A stretch of 64,000 bases of DNA from contig NZ_JAENYR010000004.1 of NCBI RefSeq assembly GCF_016841685.1, forward strand, positions 1-64,000, written 5' to 3'. Within the stretch, counting starts at the first letter, position 1, and each line of letters opens with the position of its first letter. This document shows, one piece after another, positions 8,914 to 19,397 of the stretch. A model generated the notes under the pieces. The model saw only the letters and a list, made by a program, of their open reading frames with translations, was not told the origin of the DNA and did not search any database. A program made the translations under genes and the position numbers. The stretch comes from Thiohalomonas denitrificans (GTDB lineage: Bacteria; Pseudomonadota; Gammaproteobacteria; Thiohalomonadales; Thiohalomonadaceae).

Positions 8914-10200
8914 TTGCTTGAACGTCCTACCGGCGGCGAACGTGCTGTCCTGGTGCATTTGGATCTGCTGCCCGAGAGCGAACGTGAGGACCTCGAGGAG
9001 TTTGAGGAACTGGTCGTTTCGGCCGGAGCCCAGCCCGTTTCCGTCGTGACCGGATCAAGGCGCCAACCCGAACCGAGATATTTCGTCGGTAGCGGCAAAG
9101 CCGAGGAAATCCGCGACCGGGCAGAGCGGGAGGAGGCCGATATCGTCTTGGTCAACCACCCGCTTTCGCCTTCCCAGGAACGAAATCTGGAGCGTTTGGT
9201 CCAATGCCGTGTTCTGGATCGGACGGGTCTGATTCTCGATATCTTTGCCCAGCGTGCCCGCTCTCATGAAGGTAAATTGCAGGTGGAACTGGCTCAGTTG
9301 CAGCACCTCTCCACCCGCCTGGTTCGGGGATGGAGCCATCTGGAGCGCCAGAAGGGCGGCATCGGACTACGCGGTCCCGGCGAGACACAGTTGGAGTCGG
9401 ATCGGCGTATGCTCGGTGAGCGCATCAAGTCCCTACACCGGCGACTGGAAAAGGTGCGGCGGCAGCGTGAACAGAGCCGCCGTGGGCGGCGGCGTGCGGA
9501 GATCCCCACGGTTTCTCTGGTCGGATATACTAATGCCGGCAAATCGACTCTGTTCAATGGACTGACAACCGACACGGTCTACGTTGCGGATCAGCTTTTC
9601 GCGACCCTGGATCCGACGCTACGGCGGCTGCCGCTGCCCGGTGGCGATGCGGTGGTACTGGCCGACACGGTGGGGTTCATTCGTCACTTGCCCCATGACC
9701 TTGTCGAGGCGTTTCGGTCCACCCTGCAGGAGACGCGCGATGCGGACCTGCTGCTGCACGTGATCGATGCCTCGGATGATGATCGACAAGCCAAGGTCGA
9801 GCAGGTCAACGAGGTCCTTGCTGAAATCGGCGCCGACAAGGTGCCGCAGATCGAGGTTTACAACAAAATCGACCTGCTGCCGAAGAGCCGGCCTCGCGTT
9901 ACTAGCGACGCTGAGGGCCATGTTCGCCGGGTCTATCTCTCGGCGGCCCAAGGCACAGGGATGGAAGGTATGCTGGAGGCGCTCGATGAGCATTTCCGGC
10001 ATTACCGGGAGCGGCGTTCACTGCGCATTCCGCCCGAAGCGGGGCGATTGCGGGCGCGGCTCTATGAAGCGGGCGCGGTCCGTGAGGAGTCAGTGGATAA
10101 CAGCAGTGGTGATTGGCTGCTGGAGGTGGAAATCGAGCCGCAGATCCTCGATTACCTGCGAAAGCAGGAAGAGTTTGCTGTCCTGTTACCGCCGGCTTAA
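8914..10200 (+). CDS. hflX: Ribosome-associated GTPase HflX
   Basis: GTPase that binds the 50S subunit and splits stalled ribosomes under stress. The 428-residue product has the HflX N-terminal domain (about 15-190, including the RGPGETQLE motif at 153-161 and a following charged coiled coil), G1 GYTNAGKS at 204-211, G3 DTVGF at 251-255 and an NKID G4 motif. The start is a TTG at 8914, supported by a GGGAGG Shine-Dalgarno at 8903-8908; no ATG/GTG fits better. The long hfq-hflX-hflK-hflC order is conserved. Confidence 0.95.
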   Translation: MLERPTGGERAVLVHLDLLPESEREDLEEFEELVVSAGAQPVSVVTGSRRQPEPRYFVGSGKAEEIRDRAEREEADIVLVNHPLSPSQERNLERLVQCRVLDRTGLILDIFAQRARSHEGKLQVELAQLQHLSTRLVRGWSHLERQKGGIGLRGPGETQLESDRRMLGERIKSLHRRLEKVRRQREQSRRGRRRAEIPTVSLVGYTNAGKSTLFNGLTTDTVYVADQLFATLDPTLRRLPLPGGDAVVLADTVGFIRHLPHDLVEAFRSTLQETRDADLLLHVIDASDDDRQAKVEQVNEVLAEIGADKVPQIEVYNKIDLLPKSRPRVTSDAEGHVRRVYLSAAQGTGMEGMLEALDEHFRHYRERRSLRIPPEAGRLRARLYEAGAVREESVDNSSGDWLLEVEIEPQILDYLRKQEEFAVLLPPA

Positions 10201-10434
10201 GCCTGTCGGAGGCTGCCCACAGCCTGTACCATCAGCGCGTGCCGACAGGTGCAGGGCTAACAGGGTGCAATGATTTAGAGCGATACAGGAACAGAATGCT
10301 GAAGTGATTATTCTCAAGTTCGACAGGCTGCTAGAATTTGCAGCCGATTTGAAGTGCTTTCTTAACCGGAATTTTGTGCCTGGGGGCGTCAGAAATTCCG
10401 GTGTTAACACGCAATATGCGATTGGAGTGTCTTA

Positions 10435-11619
10435 ATGGCCTGGAATGAACCGGGTGGCTCCGGCGGGCGAGATCCGTGGGGCGGCCGTAATAATGAGCAA
10501 GGACCACCGGACCTGGACGAGGTTGTTCGCAAACTGCAGACCAGATTCAAAGGTATTTTCGGTGGCCGTGGCGGCAAAAGCGGTGGCGGAGGCGGTGCTT
10601 CCGGTGGCGGAGTGGGAGCAGCCAGTCTGGGAGTGGTGCTGGTCCTGGCCCTCGTGGTCTGGGGGCTGTCGGGCTTCTATATCGTCGAGGAGGGTAAACG
10701 CGCCGTGGTTTTGCGCTTCGGTGACTATCAGTCGACGACTGGACCGGGCCTGCACTGGTATCCACGTTTCATCGACAAGATGGAGCGTGTCGATGTGGAC
10801 TCCATCCGTAGTATCGAACTCGGTTATCGGGCCGATGAAGCCCTGATGCTCACCCAGGACGAGAACATTATCGACATCAAGTTCGCTGTCCAGTATCGGG
10901 TGGGTGATCCGAAGGAATATCTGTTCAATGTTCGCGATCCTGACGAGACACTGCGCCAGTCCCTGGAGAGTGCCGTCCGCGAGATCGTGGGCAAGAGCAA
11001 GATGGACTTCATCATTACCGGTGGCCGTAGCGAGATCGTCGTACGTGCCCAGAAACTGCTCCAGGAGATCCTGGATGATTACGGGGCCGGGCTGATTGTA
11101 ACGACTCTCAACATGCAGGATGCCCAGGCTCCGGAACAGGTACAGGATGCCTTTGCCGATGCCGTCAAGGCTCGTGAGGATGAGGTACGCCTGAAGAATG
11201 AGGCGGAAGCCTATTCCAACGATATCCTGCCCCGGGCCCGTGGTGGTGCTGCCCGCATCATCGAGGAGGCGAATGCCTATCGAGAGCAGGTCATTGCCAG
11301 GGCCGAGGGTGAAACCGCCCGCTTCACCAACGTATTGGCCGAATACACCAAGGCTCCGGAGGTGATGCGCAAGCGTCTCTATCTGGATACGATGGAATCG
11401 GTGCTGTCCAACAGTAGCAAGATTATGATCGACTCCAAGGACAGCAATAACCTGATGTATCTGCCGATCGATAAAATGATGCAGCGCGGTATTACCGCGG
11501 GTGACCAGAGTTCGCCGGAGTCCGGCGTGACCCGCACTCTCGGAAGTCGGGACAATTCAGGCTCGCAGCCTTCGTCCAATGTCCGAGATAATCTGCGTAG
11601 TAGGGAGGTGCGCCGATGA
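10435..11619 (+). CDS. hflK: FtsH regulator HflK
   Basis: SPFH/band-7 membrane protein that forms the HflKC cage around FtsH protease. The 394-residue product has a Gly-rich cytoplasmic N-terminus (about 1-60), one membrane segment (about 62-82, VVLVLALVVWGLSGFYIV), then the SPFH domain and a long helical region ending in a polar tail. ATG at 10435. About 235 bp separate it from hflX. Its stop overlaps the hflC ATG by 4 bp. Confidence 0.95.
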   Translation: MAWNEPGGSGGRDPWGGRNNEQGPPDLDEVVRKLQTRFKGIFGGRGGKSGGGGGASGGGVGAASLGVVLVLALVVWGLSGFYIVEEGKRAVVLRFGDYQSTTGPGLHWYPRFIDKMERVDVDSIRSIELGYRADEALMLTQDENIIDIKFAVQYRVGDPKEYLFNVRDPDETLRQSLESAVREIVGKSKMDFIITGGRSEIVVRAQKLLQEILDDYGAGLIVTTLNMQDAQAPEQVQDAFADAVKAREDEVRLKNEAEAYSNDILPRARGGAARIIEEANAYREQVIARAEGETARFTNVLAEYTKAPEVMRKRLYLDTMESVLSNSSKIMIDSKDSNNLMYLPIDKMMQRGITAGDQSSPESGVTRTLGSRDNSGSQPSSNVRDNLRSREVRR

Positions 11620-12497
11620 GCACTAAAATGACCGTATCCCTGATACTCGTCGCCGTGGCCGCGTGGTTGCTCTCGATGTCGATGTTCACCGTCGACGAAC
11701 GGGAGAAGGCTGTGAAGTTCCGGCTTGGTGAGTTCCAGGATGCAACCTATGAGCCGGGGCTGCACTTCAAGATCCCCTTCATCAACAATGTGCGCAAGTT
11801 CGAAGACCGGATCCTGACGCTGGACTCCGAACCGGAACGCTATCTTACCTTCGAGAAGAAGAACGTCATCGTCGACGCCTTCATCAAGTGGCGTATCGAC
11901 GACGTCTCCAGCTTCTACAAAACTACTAACGGTGATGAGCGCCAGGCCGGTTTGCGCTTGTCTCAGGTGATCAAGGATGGGCTGCGGGCCGAATTCGGCA
12001 AGCGAACCATCCAGGAGGCGATTTCGGGTGAGCGCGCGGAAATCATGAGCGTGATTGCCGGGAAGATTAAGCAGGATGTCGACCATTTCGGCATCGACGT
12101 CGTCGACGTGCGCATCAAACGCATCGAGCTGCCCGCGGAAGTCAGCGATTCGGTGTACCAGCGTATGCGCGCCGAGCGCAGCCGCGTAGCCAAGGACCTG
12201 CGCTCCCGGGGTGCCGAGGCCGCCGAACGCATTCGTGCCGATGCCGACCGTCAGCGAACGGTCATCCTGGCCGAGGCGTATCGTGATGCCGAACGTACCC
12301 GAGGTGAGGGTGATGCGACAGCGGCGGAGATCTTTGCCCAGGCCTTTGGCCAGGATGAAGAATTCTATGCTCTGTACCGGAGTCTCGACGCTTACCGAAA
12401 CGTATTCAGCTCGAAAAACGATATGTTGGTACTCGATCCGGACTCTGAATTCTTCCGCTATTTCAAAGCGGCGGTCGGCTCCGAAAGCGCCCGCTGA
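11616..12497 (+). CDS. hflC: FtsH regulator HflC
   Basis: Partner of HflK in the inner-membrane HflKC complex that modulates FtsH. The 293-residue product starts with a membrane anchor (about 5-22), followed by the band-7 domain (FTVDEREKAVKFRLGEF onwards) and an Ala/Arg/Glu-rich helix (about 190-250). ATG at 11616 overlaps the hflK stop (ATGA), so translation is probably coupled. A strong terminator follows at 12513. Confidence 0.95.
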   Translation: MSTKMTVSLILVAVAAWLLSMSMFTVDEREKAVKFRLGEFQDATYEPGLHFKIPFINNVRKFEDRILTLDSEPERYLTFEKKNVIVDAFIKWRIDDVSSFYKTTNGDERQAGLRLSQVIKDGLRAEFGKRTIQEAISGERAEIMSVIAGKIKQDVDHFGIDVVDVRIKRIELPAEVSDSVYQRMRAERSRVAKDLRSRGAEAAERIRADADRQRTVILAEAYRDAERTRGEGDATAAEIFAQAFGQDEEFYALYRSLDAYRNVFSSKNDMLVLDPDSEFFRYFKAAVGSESAR

Positions 12498-12512
12498 TAA
12501 GAGGCAAGGACC

Positions 12513-12550
12513 GGCCGGGCGGCCCGTAAGGGCCGTCCGGCCATTTATTT
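12513..12550 (+). terminator. Intrinsic terminator after hflC
   Basis: Arms 12513-12525 and 12530-12542 form a 13-bp GC stem (one G-U) closed by a GTAA loop, followed by ATTTATTT. The hairpin ends about 13 nt before the Shine-Dalgarno of the next co-directional gene, so it may act as an attenuator for DUF2065-hisZ as well as the hfl terminator. Confidence 0.85.
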
Positions 12551-12564
12551 GATCGGGGGAGTGG

Positions 12565-12753
12565 ATGTGGGTTGACCTTGGGGTTGCTGTCTCTTTGGTG
12601 TTGGTGCTGGAAGGTCTGCTACCGACACTCTCTCCCGGCTATTTCCGGCAGTTGATGGTTTCGGTCGCCCGAATGGACGACCGTGCGATTCGCGTCTCGG
12701 GGCTGATTAGCATGGCCCTCGGGGCGATGCTGCTTTATTGGCTGAGGCACTGA
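12565..12753 (+). CDS. DUF2065 small membrane protein (YjeT-like)
   Basis: A 62-residue protein with two predicted membrane segments (about 5-22 and 42-60) joined by a short basic/acidic loop containing ARMDDRAIRVSGL. It matches the DUF2065/YjeT family by size, topology and position between hflC and purA. Function is unknown. ATG at 12565 has GGGGGAG upstream at good spacing. The hisZ ATG begins 2 bp after its stop, so the two are a tight transcriptional pair. Confidence 0.85.
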   Translation: MWVDLGVAVSLVLVLEGLLPTLSPGYFRQLMVSVARMDDRAIRVSGLISMALGAMLLYWLRH

Positions 12754-12755
12754 AG

Positions 12756-13934
12756 ATGGTCGACACTGATCGCTGGCTGCTCCCCGAAGGCATCGAGGAA
12801 CTCCTTCCTCCCGAGGCAGAACGTCTTGAACGGGTCCGTCGCGGGTTACTGGAGCTGTTCCATACCTGGGGTTACCGCCAGGTCATTCCTCCCTTTATCG
12901 AATACCTGGATTCGCTATTGACCGGCGCCGGCAATGATCTGGATCTGGAAACTTTCAAGCTGACCGATCAGCTGAGTGGAAGGTTGATGGGGGTGCGTGC
13001 GGATATGACACCGCAGGTAGCTCGTATCGATGCCAGCCAGTTACAGCGTGAGGAACCGACCCGTCTTTGCTATCTGGGTACCGTGTTGCGTACGCGCCCG
13101 GCATCCCACGGCGGCACCCGCAGCCCGATGCAGGTGGGTGTGGAGCTCTATGGGCACGCCGGTCCGGAGAGTGATCGCGAAGTATTGACGTTGATGGTGG
13201 AAACACTGTTCAAGGCGGGACTGGAGCACGTTTATCTCGACTTGGGGCATGTGGGTATTTTTCGAGGTCTGGCACGCCATGCCGGGCTTGATGCCGATAC
13301 GGAGAACCGCCTGTTCGATGCGTTACAGCGAAAAGCCAAACCGGAAATCGCCGAAATTCTTGCCGCTGCCGATCTCGGGAAAACGGCTGCGGATGCCCTT
13401 GCAGCGCTTGCCGACTTGAATGGTGGCCCCCAAATCCTGGAAGAGGCCCGGGAGGTGCTCTCCGGTGCCGGCGAAGAGGTGAAAGTGGCGCTGGATAACC
13501 TGCGGCGGGTGGCCGTTGCGGTCGAACAGCGCCCTGACGTGTCCGTGCACTTCGATCTGGCGGAACTACGGGGGTATCATTACCACACCGGGGTGGTGTT
13601 CGCCGCTTTTGTACCCGGCCGCGGTCAGGCGATTGCCCAGGGAGGCCGGTACGACGGCATTGCCCGCGTCTTTGGGCGGGCCCGACCGGCCACCGGGTTC
13701 AGCGCCGACCTGCGGGAGGTGCTCTCCCTGGCCACTGACGATACCGGGCCGATTCGTGGTATCTTTGCCCCTTGTGCCGACGACGCCGTACTGGATGCTG
13801 CCATTGCAAAGCTGCGCGAGAACGGCGAGCGCGTCGTCCAGGCGCTTCCCGGCCAGCAGGGTGCAGCGGCCGATATGGACTGCGACCGGCAACTGGTCGA
13901 GAAAGACGGAAGCTGGAAGGTCGAAGGTCTCTAG
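12756..13934 (+). CDS. hisZ: ATP phosphoribosyltransferase regulatory subunit HisZ
   Basis: Class II HisRS-like paralogue that activates the short-form HisG in the first step of histidine synthesis. The 392-residue product has histidyl-tRNA synthetase-like motifs (GYRQVIPPFIEYLDSL, FKLTDQLSGRLMGVRADMT, the AQGGRYDGIARVFG motif near 300) but lacks the C-terminal anticodon-binding domain, which separates HisZ from HisS. ATG at 12756. A HisZ here predicts a short HisG elsewhere in the genome. The TAG stop abuts the fold-back repeat starting at 13933. Confidence 0.92.
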   Translation: MVDTDRWLLPEGIEELLPPEAERLERVRRGLLELFHTWGYRQVIPPFIEYLDSLLTGAGNDLDLETFKLTDQLSGRLMGVRADMTPQVARIDASQLQREEPTRLCYLGTVLRTRPASHGGTRSPMQVGVELYGHAGPESDREVLTLMVETLFKAGLEHVYLDLGHVGIFRGLARHAGLDADTENRLFDALQRKAKPEIAEILAAADLGKTAADALAALADLNGGPQILEEAREVLSGAGEEVKVALDNLRRVAVAVEQRPDVSVHFDLAELRGYHYHTGVVFAAFVPGRGQAIAQGGRYDGIARVFGRARPATGFSADLREVLSLATDDTGPIRGIFAPCADDAVLDAAIAKLRENGERVVQALPGQQGAAADMDCDRQLVEKDGSWKVEGL

Positions 13935-14095
13935 GAGCCTGTCCGAGAATAGACTAACCTACTGCGGCCAAGCCTGATTGGCCGGATTTCTCGCTCATTT
14001 TCGTTAAATCGAACCACTATTCGCCTCAAATGACCGAAAAATCTGACCCAATCAGTCTTGCCTTCGTGACGGTCGCTATTCTCGGACAGGCCTCC
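13933..14095. repeat. Fold-back repeat family C, copy 1
   Basis: Inverted termini AGGAGCCTGTCCGAGAATAG (13933-13952) and its near-perfect reverse complement (14076-14095) enclose about 120 bp. The right half (CTGACCCAATCAG..GACGGTCGC) is the reverse complement of the left half of the copy at 21,938. The element begins at the hisZ stop codon itself. No ORF is visible. Related copies follow rlmB and rplI, and a fragment occurs near 30,820. Confidence 0.85.
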
Positions 14096-14149
14096 TGGCA
14101 CCGCAAAGAGTGCCAGCGGCATCGATATTCTCGAGGAATCTCCCTTCGC

Positions 14150-14185
14150 TGTCATTGCGAGGAGCCCGGCGACGAAGTAATCTGG
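14150..14185. repeat. Short extragenic repeat (GTCATTGCGAGGAGC type)
   Basis: The stretch GTCATTGCGAGGAGC..GGCGACGAAGTAATCT resembles a palindromic extragenic repeat common in many bacterial genomes. The arms ATTGCGAGGAGC and GCGACGAAGTAAT are only loosely complementary. It lies in the 367-bp hisZ-purA gap, which otherwise holds the family C element and the purA leader hairpin. Confidence 0.5.
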
Positions 14186-14241
14186 TAAACCAGCCGGGGC
14201 TAGCACGACCGGCCAGCAGTTGCGAAAGCTATTCCAAATAA

Positions 14242-15612
<1,371 letters not shown>

Positions 15613-15638
15613 CCGGCCGCTAAACCGACTGCAACCAG

Positions 15639-15669
15639 CCCGATGGTCATGCGCCGTCGGGTTTTTTTT
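15639..15669 (+). terminator. Intrinsic terminator after purA
   Basis: CCCGATGG (15639-15646) pairs with CCGTCGGG (15654-15661), one G-U pair, with a 7-nt loop, followed by eight T residues (15662-15669). Confidence 0.9.
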
Positions 15670-15789
15670 ATTGACGCCTCTGGTAGAGGGATTCAATGGG
15701 CTACCTGTCACGCGTAGGCGATTGATTGTTCTCGATTTGTATCGAGATTTGCGGCGCGTCTTGTGACCTGTGGGACAGTTTGGCGCCCA

Positions 15790-15823
15790 TAAAAAAAGGC
15801 CGCTCAAAGAGCAGCCTTTCAAA
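15790..15823 (-). terminator. Intrinsic terminator of tRNA-Leu
   Basis: Read on the minus strand, AAAGGCTGCTC pairs with GAGCGGCCTTT across a TTT loop and runs into T residues. It lies directly downstream of the tRNA. The plus strand also ends in A/T tracts, so it may work in both directions. Confidence 0.85.
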
Positions 15824-15827
15824 AAGA

Positions 15828-15914
15828 TGGTGCCGAGGAGAGGACTCGAACCTCCACGGGGTTTCCCCCACTAGCACCTGAAGCTAGCGTGTCTACCAAT
15901 TTCACCACCTCGGC
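15828..15914 (-). tRNA. tRNA-Leu (anticodon CAG)
   Basis: An 87-nt class II tRNA with encoded CCA. On the minus strand the acceptor GCCGAGG pairs with CCTCGGC, the D-loop reads AATTGGTAGAC, the anticodon arm GCTAGCTTCAGGTGCTAG shows CAG, there is a long variable arm (GGGGGAAACCCCG region), and the T-arm contains GGTTCGAGTCC. It reads CUG codons. It has its own promoter and terminator. Confidence 0.96.
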
Positions 15915-15944
15915 TCCGAGACGCTTACGTCCCGAGAGGCGGGC

Positions 15945-15973
15945 ACTTTACTTGGCCATCCAGTGATTGTCAA
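15945..15973 (-). promoter_or_regulatory. Promoter of tRNA-Leu
   Basis: On the minus strand a perfect -35 TTGACA (15968-15973) is followed by a 17-bp spacer and -10 TAAAGT (15945-15950). A GC-rich discriminator (GCCCGCC) follows, as in stringently controlled stable-RNA promoters. Transcription would begin about 24 nt before the tRNA. Confidence 0.88.
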
Positions 15974-16062
15974 TAGTTGGGCGGTAGGCGGAAACTTTTC
16001 ATCGCAGCCGCCCGGAATTGGTACAATTATGTATTTAAACGAACCGACAACAAGAGCCCTTT

Positions 16063-18240
16063 ATGGCGAAACGTTTTTCCAATAAGAAGGACCCGCATCA
16101 GACACGCGAGGCCCGCAAGTACGAGAATCCCATTCCCAGCCGTGAGTTCATCATGGACATGCTGGCCGAACAGGGGCGCCCGATGACCCGCCAGCAGATC
16201 GCCGCGGCACTGAAGCTGGAAGGGGATGAGCCTCTGGAGGCTTTGCGCCGCCGCCTGCGGGCCATGGAGCGCGATGGGCAGTTAATGCAGAACCGGCGCG
16301 GCGGCTACGGCCTGATTAGCAAAATGGATCTCGTTCGGGGACGTGTGGTTGGCCATGCGGACGGCTTCGGATTCCTTATCCCCGATGAGGGGGGCGAGGA
16401 CCTGTTTCTTTCACCCAAGGAGATGCACGGTGCACTGCATGGTGATCGGGTGGTCGCGCGGGTATCGGGGATTGACCGACGTGGTCGTAAGGAGGGCACC
16501 ATTGTCGAGGTGCTCGAACACGGCAATACGCACGTGGTCGGCCGCTATTACGTGGAGGGTGGCGTCGGCTTTCTGATTCCCGATAACAAACGCATCAATC
16601 AGGACATTCTGGTGCCTCCTGATCAGGTGTACGGGGCGGAGTTCGGCCAGCTGGTTACGGTCGAGCTCATTGAGTATCCCACTCGTTATCGCCAGGCCAT
16701 TGGTCGCGTCATCGAGATCCTCGGGGATCACATGGCGCCGGGGATGGAGGTCGATCTCGCCATTCGCGCCCATGGCCTGCCCCATGAGTGGTCGGTATTC
16801 ATGGATACGGAGATTGCCGAGCTGCCGCGGGAGGTCGCTGAGAGTGACAAACAGGGGCGGACCGATCTTCGCGAGATGCATCTGGTCACTATCGATGGGG
16901 AAGATGCAAAGGACTTCGATGATGCTGTCTTCTGCGAACCCCACGGTGACGGGTGGCGCCTGGTCGTGGCGATCGCCGATGTTTCGCATTACGTGATGCC
17001 TGGCGGTGCACTGGATGTTGAGGCGCGGATGCGGGGCAATTCGGTCTATTTCCCCGGTCGTGTGATCCCGATGCTGCCGGAAGCGCTTTCCAATGGCCTT
17101 TGCTCGGTGAATCCGAACGTCGACCGGTTGGTGATGGTGTGCGACATGGAGGTCAGCTCCAGGGGAAAGCTGGAGGGATATCGGTTCTATCCCGCCGTGA
17201 TGCGCTCCCATGCCCGGCTGACCTACAACAAAGTGGCCGCGATGCTGGTGGATAAGGACCGGGAGCTGCGCGAGCAATATCGGAGTGTCGTCCCCGACCT
17301 GGAACATCTCCATGATCTCTTCCACGCGTTGCATGCCGAGCGCAAGCGTCGCGGTGCCATCGATTTCGAGACTACCGAGACGATGATCGTGTTCGGTGAG
17401 AACAAAAAGATCGAGCGTATCGTGCCGGTGGAGCGTAATGATGCACACCGTCTGATCGAAGAGTGCATGTTGATTGCCAATGTGGCGACGGCCGATTTCC
17501 TCAGCAGCTCCGAACTCCCCAGTCTCTACCGTGTGCACCCCGGGCCCAGTCTGGAGAAGCTGGAGAGGCTGAGGGAGTTCCTTGGCGAACTTGGGCTTTC
17601 GCTGGGCGGGGGTGATGAGCCACAGCCGAAAGACTACGGGGTCCTTCTCGACCAGGTGCGCGGACGTAGCGATGCCCACCTGATCCAGACCGTGCTGCTA
17701 CGTTCACTCGCGCAGGCGGTTTACACGCCGGATAACAAGGGCCATTTCGGTCTTTCGTACAAGGCATACGCACACTTTACCTCGCCAATCCGTCGCTACC
17801 CGGACCTTTTAGTGCATCGAGCTATCCGCCATCGGCTGTCCAAAAAATCGGCGGAAGACTTTCATTACTCGATGGAAGACATGGTCCTGCTCGGCGAGCA
17901 CTGCTCGATGACCGAGCGTCGCGCCGATGATGCCACGCGGGATGCAACCGACTGGCTGAAATGCGAGTTCATGATGGACCGGGTAGGAGACGAGTACGAC
18001 GGGATCATCACCGGGGTGACCGGCTTCGGCCTGTTTGTCACCCTCGATGACATCTATGCCGAAGGACTGGTCCATGTGACCGCGCTCAGCAACGATTACT
18101 ACCACTTCGACCCGGCCAAGCATCGCCTGACCGGGGAGCGCACCCGACGCATGTACCGTCTCGCCGACAAGGTTTGTATCCGCGTTCTGGCCGTCAATCT
18201 GGATGAGCGAAAGATCGATTTTGAAATGGTCGAGGAATGA
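16063..18240 (+). CDS. rnr: Ribonuclease R
   Basis: Processive 3'-5' hydrolytic exoribonuclease that degrades structured RNA. The 725-residue product has an N-terminal winged-helix region (about 25-90), cold-shock domains (about 85-240), the RNB catalytic domain with GEDAKDFDDAV near 282-292 (metal-binding Asp cluster), and a C-terminal S1 domain (about 640-722, DEYDGIITGVTGFGLFV). It is shorter than E. coli RNase R and lacks a long basic C-terminal tail. ATG at 16063; an extended -10 like TGGTACAAT lies about 36 nt upstream. The stop overlaps the rlmB ATG. Confidence 0.95.
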   Translation: MAKRFSNKKDPHQTREARKYENPIPSREFIMDMLAEQGRPMTRQQIAAALKLEGDEPLEALRRRLRAMERDGQLMQNRRGGYGLISKMDLVRGRVVGHADGFGFLIPDEGGEDLFLSPKEMHGALHGDRVVARVSGIDRRGRKEGTIVEVLEHGNTHVVGRYYVEGGVGFLIPDNKRINQDILVPPDQVYGAEFGQLVTVELIEYPTRYRQAIGRVIEILGDHMAPGMEVDLAIRAHGLPHEWSVFMDTEIAELPREVAESDKQGRTDLREMHLVTIDGEDAKDFDDAVFCEPHGDGWRLVVAIADVSHYVMPGGALDVEARMRGNSVYFPGRVIPMLPEALSNGLCSVNPNVDRLVMVCDMEVSSRGKLEGYRFYPAVMRSHARLTYNKVAAMLVDKDRELREQYRSVVPDLEHLHDLFHALHAERKRRGAIDFETTETMIVFGENKKIERIVPVERNDAHRLIEECMLIANVATADFLSSSELPSLYRVHPGPSLEKLERLREFLGELGLSLGGGDEPQPKDYGVLLDQVRGRSDAHLIQTVLLRSLAQAVYTPDNKGHFGLSYKAYAHFTSPIRRYPDLLVHRAIRHRLSKKSAEDFHYSMEDMVLLGEHCSMTERRADDATRDATDWLKCEFMMDRVGDEYDGIITGVTGFGLFVTLDDIYAEGLVHVTALSNDYYHFDPAKHRLTGERTRRMYRLADKVCIRVLAVNLDERKIDFEMVEE

Positions 18241-18989
18241 AGGAGGAAACCGTTTTCGGCCTGCACGCCGTGCAGGCCGTGATCGAGCTTCAGTCCGACA
18301 GTATTACCGCCCTTTGGCTGGATAGCCGTCGCAAGGACAAGCGACTTCGCCATCTGGCCCAACTCGCCGAACGGGCGGGCGTGGGGGTTGAGTGGCTTTC
18401 GAAGCCGGAGCTGGACCGTCTGACGAACGGCGGGCGTCATCAGGGCGTGGTAGCCCGTATTCGCGGCGAGGCCCCGCGGGACGAGTCCTTTCTCGAAAAC
18501 CGGCTCACTACGATGGAGGAGCCGCCTCTTCTGTTGATCCTGGACGGAGTCACCGATCCGCACAATCTCGGGGCGTGCCTGCGTACCGCAGACGCCGTCG
18601 GGGCTCACGCGGTGGTCGTGCCGCGGGATCGGGCCTGCGGATTGACACCAACGGTGCGCAAGGTGGCCAGCGGTGCCGTCGGATCGGTACCCCTGGTCTC
18701 TGTCACCAATCTTTCCCGAACCCTGGCCAGCTTGCGCAGCGCCGGGGTATGGGTGGTGGGGACGGCTCTTGAGGGCGCCAGCGGCTACCTCTACCAGGCG
18801 CAACTGACCGGGCCATTGGCACTGGTACTGGGTGCGGAGGGGCAGGGGCTGAGACGTCTGACGGCCAAGGGCTGCGACGAGCTGGTCACGATTCCGATGC
18901 GGGGAACGGTTCAAAGCCTGAATGTCTCCGTGGCGGCGGGGGTCTGCCTGTACGAGGCGTATCGCCAGCGTCTGGTTGCCGGTTGCTAG
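18237..18989 (+). CDS. rlmB: 23S rRNA (guanosine-2'-O)-methyltransferase RlmB
   Basis: SpoU-family enzyme that methylates G2251 of 23S rRNA in the peptidyl-transferase P-loop using SAM. The 250-residue product has an N-terminal substrate-binding domain and the three SpoU knot motifs: NLGACLRTADAVGAH near 115, LVLGAEGQGLRRL near 200 and IPMRGTVQSLNVSVAAGV near 220. ATG at 18237 overlaps the rnr stop (ATGA), a conserved pair. Its TAG stop directly abuts another family C repeat. Confidence 0.95.
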   Translation: MKEETVFGLHAVQAVIELQSDSITALWLDSRRKDKRLRHLAQLAERAGVGVEWLSKPELDRLTNGGRHQGVVARIRGEAPRDESFLENRLTTMEEPPLLLILDGVTDPHNLGACLRTADAVGAHAVVVPRDRACGLTPTVRKVASGAVGSVPLVSVTNLSRTLASLRSAGVWVVGTALEGASGYLYQAQLTGPLALVLGAEGQGLRRLTAKGCDELVTIPMRGTVQSLNVSVAAGVCLYEAYRQRLVAGC

Positions 18990-19200
18990 GAGCCTATTCT
19001 CTGACAGGCTCCCGGTAGCCTGTCAGACCAGACCCACTCGGCTCGGGCATTCTCGAGAATAGGTTCCAGACATTCTCTACTACCGCCACTATGGCGGCAT
19101 GCTCTAACGCGGAAAGGCGGATATAGGCCGAATTTCGCTTGGACGTATTGCGGTTTCTGTCGCTCCTGGTGCGCGTGAAGGGGTTTTGACCGCCTCGCTA
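18988..19200. repeat. Family C repeat, partial copy 3, and flank
   Basis: Starts at the rlmB stop with AGGAGCCTATTCTCTGACAGGCTCC. About 18,988-19,105 matches the reverse complement of the right half of copy 2 (shared CACTCGGCTCGGGCAT, AGACATTCTCTACT and GGCATGCTCTAACG blocks) but is rearranged and lacks one terminus. From about 19,105 to 19,221 no gene is visible. The whole 700-bp rlmB-rpsF gap contains only this repeat, two MITE-like elements and the rpsF promoter/leader. Confidence 0.7.
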
Positions 19201-19221
19201 CAGGCTGCTAGTGCTGATAGC

Positions 19222-19387
19222 CAGGGTAAACGCATACTCACAAGCCTGGTGCTTGGCGAGCGAAGCAAGTGCTGGGTATCAGGTGCGCCGTGAATACATC
19301 CCTGTAGGCTCGACGGCAGCATCCCTGCTGCCGATGACTTGATATCAAGCACTTGCATCATTGGTTTCAAAGTATGCGGCTGCCCTG
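19222..19387. mobile_element. MITE-like element, copy 1 (166 bp)
   Basis: Starts CAGGGTAAACGCATACTCAC and ends AAGTATGCGGCTGCCCTG, imperfect inverted termini matching the end of the ISAs1-family element at 46,945. The interior is a nested palindrome: CAAGTGCT..CAGGT pairs with ACTTGATATCAAGCACTTG around a central GGCAGCATCCCTGCTGCC hairpin. No coding capacity. Its 10-bp flanks do not match, so an original target duplication cannot be shown for this copy. Confidence 0.8.
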
Positions 19388-19397
19388 GGCTGCCCTG